The position numbers were made by a program, and so were the translations under genes. The notes under the pieces were generated by a model. The model worked only from the letters and a program-made list of their open reading frames with translations. It did not search any database and had not been told where the DNA came from. 64,000 nucleotides of DNA from Stakelama saccharophila (lineage in GTDB: Bacteria; Pseudomonadota; Alphaproteobacteria; Sphingomonadales; Sphingomonadaceae): contig NZ_CP135076.1 of the NCBI RefSeq assembly GCF_032229225.1, positions 2,957,001 through 3,021,000 on the forward strand, written 5' to 3'. Positions 59,037 through 64,000 of this stretch are shown piece by piece; the first letter of the stretch is position 1, and every line of letters starts with the position of its first letter.

Positions 59037-59675
59037 ATGTTGCGCCGCCTCTACGACTGGACGCTGGCTAAGGCGGGGCATCCCCATGCCGAACGCTGGC
59101 TGTTCCTCTTCGCCTTTGTCGAATCGAGCTTCTTTCCGGTCCCGCCGCATCCGCTGCTCGGGCTCATGTGCCTGGCGAATCCGCGCAAGGCGCTGCGCTA
59201 CGGCGCGATCTGCACCGTCGCCTCGGTGCTGGGCGGCATCTTCGGCTACGCAATCGGCTATTTCCTCTACGAAAGCGTCGGCCAGGCGCTGCTCGACGCG
59301 CTCGGCCTGACGCGGGAATTTCCCGTCGCCGCCTGCTATCTGCGCGAATATGGCTGGCAGCTCATCCTCATCAAGGGCGCCACGCCCATCCCGTTCAAGC
59401 TGGTGACGATCACCGCCGGGTTCATCCACATGAACCTGATCACCTTCGTCTGGGCCAGCATCCTCAGCCGCGGCTTTCAGTTCATGCTCGTGGGCGTGCT
59501 GTTCCGCCTGTTCGGCGCCTGGGCAAAGGCCTTTATCGAGAAATATCTGGTCTGGCTGACCATCGCCTTTGTCATCCTGGTGATCGGCGGCATCCTCGTC
59601 ATCGGCCAGTTGGAAGGCGGCGGCCACGCCGAAAGCGACCGCTGCAACAACGCCACGCTGGTCGCCCGGCATTAA
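59037..59675 (+). CDS. yqaA: YqaA family membrane protein (DedA/VTT-like)
   Basis: 212 residues with about five to six helices. FAFVESSFFPVPPHPLLGLM and the later TPIPFKLVTITAGFIHMNLI match YqaA proteins of the SNARE-associated/VTT superfamily, membrane scramblase-like proteins. ATG at 59037 is the natural family start. It is divergent from dapF with 109 bases between them. Confidence 0.88.
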   Translation: MLRRLYDWTLAKAGHPHAERWLFLFAFVESSFFPVPPHPLLGLMCLANPRKALRYGAICTVASVLGGIFGYAIGYFLYESVGQALLDALGLTREFPVAACYLREYGWQLILIKGATPIPFKLVTITAGFIHMNLITFVWASILSRGFQFMLVGVLFRLFGAWAKAFIEKYLVWLTIAFVILVIGGILVIGQLEGGGHAESDRCNNATLVARH

Positions 59676-59684
59676 GACCAGACC

Positions 59685-59708
59685 GTGCTCCCGCGAAGGC
59701 AGGAGCAC
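59685..59708. repeat. REP-type palindrome, family A
   Basis: GTGCTCC and GGAGCAC arms flank CGCGAAGGCA. The 20-base inner part is the same as at 39463-39482. It follows yqaA and may double as a transcript stabiliser. Confidence 0.75.
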
Positions 59709-60021
59709 GTCATACCTCCGAATTTCTCCAGCCTCATCGCTGACCTTGAGCCGCCACTACCCCCTTCAATTCTTGAATAGCCGTTCCGGATTGTTCACCA
59801 GCGCCGGCTCGCGCTGCACAGGACCCGGAATTCCAACGCGAAGGCCGATCGACCAGCAGCGCATCATCGACCGGAAGGCCGTCGCTGTCTCCAGGTAGTG
59901 GCGGTCCGATCCCATGAGGAAGCCACCGCCGGGAAGAGCGCCATGGCGGCGAACGCGTCGCCGGCCGGGGCCTTTCGGATATCCCGTGAAAACGGCATGC
60001 CGCCTTCAACCGTCGCGGCGC
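59709..60021. other. 313-base stretch without a supported gene
   Basis: One minus-strand frame is open (59734-60009) but has no ribosome-binding site or recognisable product. It may be debris between yqaA and the glycoside hydrolase. Confidence 0.4.
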
Positions 60022-61182
60022 CTACGGGCCCCCAGCCGTGCCGGGCGGCGGCGTTTGCGACAGCCGGTGGATCAGTTCGACCTCCGCCCTGCGATACGGC
60101 GTGCCGTCCTCATGCAGGACATCGTGGAACCAGATGGTCGGCTGCTGGAGCACATACGGCCTCTGCCAGGAATCCCACGGCAGATGAGTCTGCTCCTTGC
60201 CCTTTACGAAGCCCCAGTTGATCATTCCTACATCGTGCCTCCAGCCCACCGGCAGCGACCCATCGAATGTCGAACCGTTTCCACGCGCCATATATTCGGT
60301 GCAGATGATCGGCCGCCCATAGTGTTCGAGCTGCTCGATGCGCGCTTCCATGCTTTCGGGCCAGCCATAATCGTGGAAGCTGATGAAATCGGACTGCGCG
60401 ACCTGAACGGCTTGCACCGGGTTCAGCTCATCCTTGTGGGACCAGTCGGTTCCGCGTCCCCAGAGACCGCTGGTAAGCGGCTGCACCGGGTCCGCGCTGC
60501 GCGCCCAGGCGAATACCTGCGGCAACAGCTTGGCGACCAGTTCGGCCTTGTTCTTCGGCTGGCCGGGATATTGCCCGGCGGGGTTGTCGGGCTCGTTCCA
60601 GACGTCCCAGCCAAGGATGCGCTTATCGTTGGCGAACCGGCCGACCACGCCTTTCACATAGGCTTCGAGCCGCGGATACTGTTTCGGGTCCTGAAGCGCC
60701 GCAGTGCCGGGCGACTGGACCCAGCCCGAATTGTGCACGCCCGGTATCGGCGGATGCTGCGGCCCCAGCTTCGGGTCCGGATCCCAGCAACTGTCGAACA
60801 GGACGAACAGCGGCTTGATATGGTGCTTGTCCGCGATGGCCAGGAAGGTGTCGATCCGCCTTGCGAAGCCGTTCGGGTCCTGGTCCCACAACAAGTCGTG
60901 CAGGAAAACGCGCATCGTCGTCATTCCCATATTCTCGGCCCAGCCAAGCTCCTGGTCGATGCGCTTCGGGTCGAAGGTCGCCGGCTGCCACATCTCGATC
61001 TGATTGATGGCGTTGGACGGCACATAATTCGCGCCGACCTGCCAGGGCTGGCCGGCATACCATGTCTTTGCCTGCTCGGCGGTCCAGCGATCGCGCGCGG
61101 TTGCCGGCGAGACATGGACGGCCGCCAGTCCAACCGCAGCCAGTGCCGTCAGTTGTGAAAAACGCGTGCGAAACTTCATCAT
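60022..61182 (-). CDS. secreted GH5-like glycoside hydrolase
   Basis: 386 residues. Signal peptide (RFSQLTALAAVGLAAVHVSP, then ATA), then a TIM barrel with VGANYVPSNAINQIEMWQPA near the start, the acid/base Glu in GWDVWNEPDNP (about residue 197) and the nucleophile Glu in IICTEYMARGN (about 296). It resembles cellulase/xylanase-type proteins; the polysaccharide is unknown. GAGGGGAA precedes the two adjacent ATGs (61182/61179). It is probably part of the sulfated-glycan locus with the sulfatase. Confidence 0.82.
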   Translation of the reverse strand: MMKFRTRFSQLTALAAVGLAAVHVSPATARDRWTAEQAKTWYAGQPWQVGANYVPSNAINQIEMWQPATFDPKRIDQELGWAENMGMTTMRVFLHDLLWDQDPNGFARRIDTFLAIADKHHIKPLFVLFDSCWDPDPKLGPQHPPIPGVHNSGWVQSPGTAALQDPKQYPRLEAYVKGVVGRFANDKRILGWDVWNEPDNPAGQYPGQPKNKAELVAKLLPQVFAWARSADPVQPLTSGLWGRGTDWSHKDELNPVQAVQVAQSDFISFHDYGWPESMEARIEQLEHYGRPIICTEYMARGNGSTFDGSLPVGWRHDVGMINWGFVKGKEQTHLPWDSWQRPYVLQQPTIWFHDVLHEDGTPYRRAEVELIHRLSQTPPPGTAGGP

Positions 61183-61435
61183 TTCCCCTCCATCGGCCCT
61201 GATTGCATCATCGGTGCGCACGACACTCTGGCTTTTCGCCCTCGACATGTCTAGGGATAAATATGATTAGTATGCCCGTCGCTGCAGTCATGCAAACAGG
61301 AAGGAGATGATGTATCGGCATCGGCAAATGCGTGAAGACCGGCCTCGCCGGCGCTCGCGGACATCGGCCCGCCGGCAATCGGGGCGTCCGTATCGCCTGC
61401 CGTCGCGCAGCGTCGACGATGCCGGATCGGTCCGC

Positions 61436-61641
61436 GGCGCGATCTATCTTCCGTCCCATGCGTATGACGCACCGCGGATGTGGAAGAACCGCGGCGAAAC
61501 CGATCGCGATCACGGCTATGCGCGCGAGCCGCATCTCGGTGCACTGCGGGTCTGGCAAGCTACGATCCACCGCCCGACATGAAGAAAAAGCCGGTCCCGA
61601 CCGATTTTGACGCGCTGCCGCCCGAAACCGGATCCAAATAA
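61436..61641 (+). pseudogene. frameshifted remnant of a GH5-like glycoside hydrolase
   Basis: The plus strand reads GAIYLPSHAYDAPRMWKN then TDRDHGYAREPHLGALRVW, which resembles the N-terminal VGANYVPSNAINQIEMW and ELGWAENMGMTTMRVF of the hydrolase at 60022-61182. The frame breaks at about 61553-61561, and a second frame gives SYDPPPDMKKKPVPTDFDAL up to a TAA at 61639-61641. It has no start and no catalytic part. It looks like the decayed end of a related gene next to the sulfatase. Confidence 0.5.
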
Positions 61642-61662
61642 CGACATTCAGGGGAGACGACC

Positions 61663-63261
61663 ATGAACGGCAACATCTCGCGCCGGCGGCTGCTGACAGG
61701 AAGCGCGGTGGCGCTCGTTACGGCCGCGGCGGCGAACGCAAGCGCTTTTGCGCGGCACGGCGCGGCGGCGCGCAAGCCCAATATTCTCATCATCTATACC
61801 GACGACCTCGGCTACCGCGATCTCTCATGCTATGGCGCGACGGCGGTCTCGACGCCCAATATCGACCGCCTCGCGAAGAACGGCGTGCGCTTCACCCGCG
61901 GGCACGCGCCGTCGGCAACCTGCACGCCGTCGCGCTATGCTCTGCTGACCGGCGATTATGCCTGGCGCAAGGAAGGCGCGCATATCCTGCCCGGCAACGC
62001 CCCCGCACTGATCCCCCCCGGCAAGCCGACTATCGCGTCGATGCTGAAGGGCGCGGGCTATACCACGTCGGTCGTGGGCAAATGGCATCTCGGCCTCGGC
62101 TCGGGCGATCTCGACTGGAACGGCCGGATCGCGCGGGGCCCGCTCGAAATCGGGTTCGACTATGCCTTCTATTTTCCAGGGACGCTCGACCGCGTTCCGA
62201 CCGTCTTCATCGAGGATCACAAGGTCGTTGGGCTCGACCCCGATGATCCGATCCGGGTGAGCTATACCGACAATATCAGTTCGGATCCCACCGGGCGCGA
62301 ACATCCCGAACTGCTCAGGATGACGTCCAATGACGGGCATGACGGAACGATCGTGAACGGCGTCGGCCGCATCGGCTATATGAGCGGCGGCCATGCCGCG
62401 CGCTGGAAGGACGAGGACATGGCCGACACGCTGGTCGAAAAGGCCGGCGCCTGGTTCGAACAGACCGGCAGCGATCCGTTCTTCATGTATTTCTCGGCCA
62501 GCGAAATCCACGTCCCGCGCGTACCGGCCAAGCGCTTTCAGGGCGTGACCGGCATGGGTCCGCGCGGCGATTCGATCGCGGAGCTGGACTGGGTGGTCGG
62601 CGCGCTGGTCCAGAAGCTGGAGGAACTCGGTAAGCTGGACGACACGCTCATCATCTTCAGCAGCGACAACGGCCCCGTCCTCAACGACGGCTATAACGAT
62701 GACGCGGTGCAGAAGATCGGCGAGCATCGCCCCTCCGGCCCGTTCCGCAGCGGAAAATACGCGATCTTCGACGGCGGCCTGATGGTGCCGATGATCGCGC
62801 ACTGGCCGGACGCCATGCCCGCCGGCGTCGTGTCGCCCGCGCGCATCGACCATGTCGACCTGTTCGCCAGCCTCGCCGGCCTGGTCGGGCAATCGCTGGG
62901 CCGCGACGCCGCCGTCGACAGTTTCGACCTGCTCCCCGCCCTCACCGGCCACGCGCTCGACGGTCGCGAATATCTGATCGAGGATACGAGCACCAATATC
63001 GCCGAGGAAAGCAACCTCACCAGGCACAGCGACAGCATCTTCGCGTTCGTGCAGGGCGACTGGAAGGTCATCAAGCCGCACGGGCAGCCGACATCGTTCC
63101 ACGGAAACGAAATCGGCAACGCGCCGGCGCCGCAGCTCTACAATATCACCAACGATCCCGGCGAAACCGTGAACCTGGCGGCGCGCTATCCTGACCGCAC
63201 CGACAAGATGCTCAACCGGTTGGAGGCCATTCTGGCGGGCTCGCGCACGCGGCCGCAATGA
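61663..63261 (+). CDS. Tat-exported sulfatase
   Basis: 532 residues. Tat signal (SRRRLLTGSAVALVTAAAAN). Formylglycine site Cys87 in CTPSRYALLTG, plus metal motifs IIYTDDLGYRDLS and FSSDNGPVLNDG, as in type I arylsulfatases. It removes sulfate from polysaccharides or esters in the periplasm. No sulfatase-maturing enzyme is seen in this window. A strong terminator follows, and the next gene, on the minus strand, is another glycoside hydrolase. Confidence 0.93.
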   Translation: MNGNISRRRLLTGSAVALVTAAAANASAFARHGAAARKPNILIIYTDDLGYRDLSCYGATAVSTPNIDRLAKNGVRFTRGHAPSATCTPSRYALLTGDYAWRKEGAHILPGNAPALIPPGKPTIASMLKGAGYTTSVVGKWHLGLGSGDLDWNGRIARGPLEIGFDYAFYFPGTLDRVPTVFIEDHKVVGLDPDDPIRVSYTDNISSDPTGREHPELLRMTSNDGHDGTIVNGVGRIGYMSGGHAARWKDEDMADTLVEKAGAWFEQTGSDPFFMYFSASEIHVPRVPAKRFQGVTGMGPRGDSIAELDWVVGALVQKLEELGKLDDTLIIFSSDNGPVLNDGYNDDAVQKIGEHRPSGPFRSGKYAIFDGGLMVPMIAHWPDAMPAGVVSPARIDHVDLFASLAGLVGQSLGRDAAVDSFDLLPALTGHALDGREYLIEDTSTNIAEESNLTRHSDSIFAFVQGDWKVIKPHGQPTSFHGNEIGNAPAPQLYNITNDPGETVNLAARYPDRTDKMLNRLEAILAGSRTRPQ

Positions 63262-63270
63262 GGTGTGGAG

Positions 63271-63300
63271 GCGGACCGCCCTTGCCTGGGGGCGGTCCGC
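63271..63300. terminator. bidirectional hairpin terminator
   Basis: A perfect 11-base stem (GCGGACCGCCC paired with GGGCGGTCCGC) with an 8-base loop lies between the convergent sulfatase and hydrolase genes. No T run follows, so it may act in both directions or as a pause or stabiliser. Confidence 0.6.
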
Positions 63301-63306
63301 AACCGC

Positions 63307-64000
63307 TCAGCGCGTTTGCAGCGCCCGGAAATCCTCGATCCAGGCATATCCATAGGGGGCGCTGCCGTCCGGGTTCGGCCGTACCGTGCGCGGAGCGAAG
63401 ACGCTGTTGATGAGCCACGGCGTCTTGTCCGGCCCGAAATTCGCCGACATCGAACTGCCCTGCTTGAAGCCGTAGGTGGCGACGTCGAGACGGCCAGTAT
63501 CGCGGAAAATCTTCATCTGCGCGCGCAGATAGTGGCGATGCTCCTCGAACCAGGGGCTGAGCGCCAGGAAGTCATCCCATTTCGATTTGCCGAACGGTTC
63601 CTTGAGCGCCTGCGCGATCACCTGCCAGTTCCGCGTGTCCGACGGCAGGCCGTACATCTTCGCGAAGGTCGGCGAAACCGGCCGCTTCATCTGGTCGTTC
63701 CACCACCAGATCAACGAGAATTCGGTGGCGATGAACGACTGGTCCGCTCGCATGCGCGGTAGCACATAGGACAGGAACGCCCGCGATTCCTCGATATCGG
63801 TTATGTGGGGATGGATATCGACCCCGGCGATCTGGGGCGTGGCCTTTACAAAGGCCATCCAGCGTTCGGCCGTCTTCGTGCGCCGGCCGGCTTTTTGAAG
63901 CTGGTTCAGCGCACCCATGTACAGCCGTGTCGGGCATTCGCCGCCGCAATGCGCCTCGCGATATGCGATGACGCGACGCGCCATCGTTTCGTAAAAGACG
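63307..64000 (-). CDS. glycoside hydrolase-like protein, C-terminal part (cut by window edge)
   Basis: At least 231 codons are in the window and the frame is open to the edge, so the start lies beyond 64000. Strands typical of a TIM barrel are present: AGVDIHPHITDIEESRAFLS, and FIATEFSLIWWWNDQM with a candidate nucleophile Glu. The C-terminus includes YGFKQGSSMSANFGPDKTPW. It likely belongs to the same carbohydrate locus as the hydrolase at 60022 and the sulfatase. Family not fixed. Confidence 0.65.
   Translation of the reverse strand, partial: VFYETMARRVIAYREAHCGGECPTRLYMGALNQLQKAGRRTKTAERWMAFVKATPQIAGVDIHPHITDIEESRAFLSYVLPRMRADQSFIATEFSLIWWWNDQMKRPVSPTFAKMYGLPSDTRNWQVIAQALKEPFGKSKWDDFLALSPWFEEHRHYLRAQMKIFRDTGRLDVATYGFKQGSSMSANFGPDKTPWLINSVFAPRTVRPNPDGSAPYGYAWIEDFRALQTR

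Noticed and set aside
59734..60009. Minus-strand frame between yqaA and the hydrolase
   Set aside because: No ribosome-binding site and no recognisable product.

Overview
The window reads as a high-GC alphaproteobacterial chromosome, most likely a sphingomonad (Sphingomonas or a close relative). Evidence: a gene-transfer-agent (GTA) structural cluster in the alphaproteobacterial order, intergenic palindromes of the kind seen in sphingomonads, a DUF1134/EipA-type envelope protein, a poly-proline OmpA protein, and a copper/heavy-metal region laid out as in this group. The genus is inferred from gene content; no marker gene settles it.

Region 1 (1-34115) looks like a metal-resistance island. 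It holds a czcCBA-type divalent-cation RND pump on the minus strand, followed by a DUF190 gene cut by the window edge. A methyltransferase gene and a decayed mntP remnant come next. Then a cusCBA-type monovalent-copper pump (CusB carries an N-terminal heavy-metal-binding domain and a C-terminal CusF domain), a 41-aa membrane peptide and a CueO-like multicopper oxidase. A small potassium channel, a CnrY/CnrX/CnrH-like anti-sigma/sensor/ECF-sigma module and copA-copB-copC follow. Both RND operons start with a small secreted His- or Cys-bearing protein. The region ends with a DUF4396 membrane protein, a PRC-barrel-like secreted protein, and a CsoR-type repressor with a recognisable operator that controls a glutaredoxin-MauE fusion.

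Inside region 1 (22560-31373, minus strand) lies the most unusual system: a tightly overlapping operon of complex I-like subunits, A - [B/D-like fusion] - H - J - K - L - M - N, then a membrane-anchored cytochrome c. No NuoE, F, G, I or C is encoded beside it, and the fused B/D-like subunit lacks the cysteines that bind cluster N2. The antiporter-like subunits keep their proton-channel lysines and glutamates. It looks like a proton- or cation-translocating membrane arm with a degenerate, redox-cluster-free cap.

Region 2 (34496-35967) is a tyrosine integrase beside tRNA-Ser(GCU), with the integrase gene on the island side. This suggests region 1 was inserted at the tRNA 3' end.

Region 3 (36148-41072) is core chromosome: EipA-like protein, a dihydroorotase-like amidohydrolase, YgfZ and an OmpA-family porin with a clear terminator.

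Region 4 (41179-57770, minus strand) is a GTA-type particle cluster: terminase small and large subunits, portal, prohead protease, capsid, head-tail connectors, tail tube, chaperones, tape measure, DUF2460 baseplate protein, DUF2163, NlpC/P60 peptidase, host-specificity protein and DUF2793. Two cellular-type genes (TANGO2/NRDE and spermidine-synthase-like) sit between terminase and portal. Palindromic repeats lie between the genes, and several appear to be translated as the N-termini of GTA proteins. A sigma70-like promoter precedes the cluster.

Region 5 (57980-64000) has a divergent dapF, yqaA, and a carbohydrate-degradation locus: a secreted GH5-like hydrolase, a frameshifted remnant of a related hydrolase, a Tat-exported sulfatase, and the C-terminal part of another glycoside hydrolase cut by the window edge.
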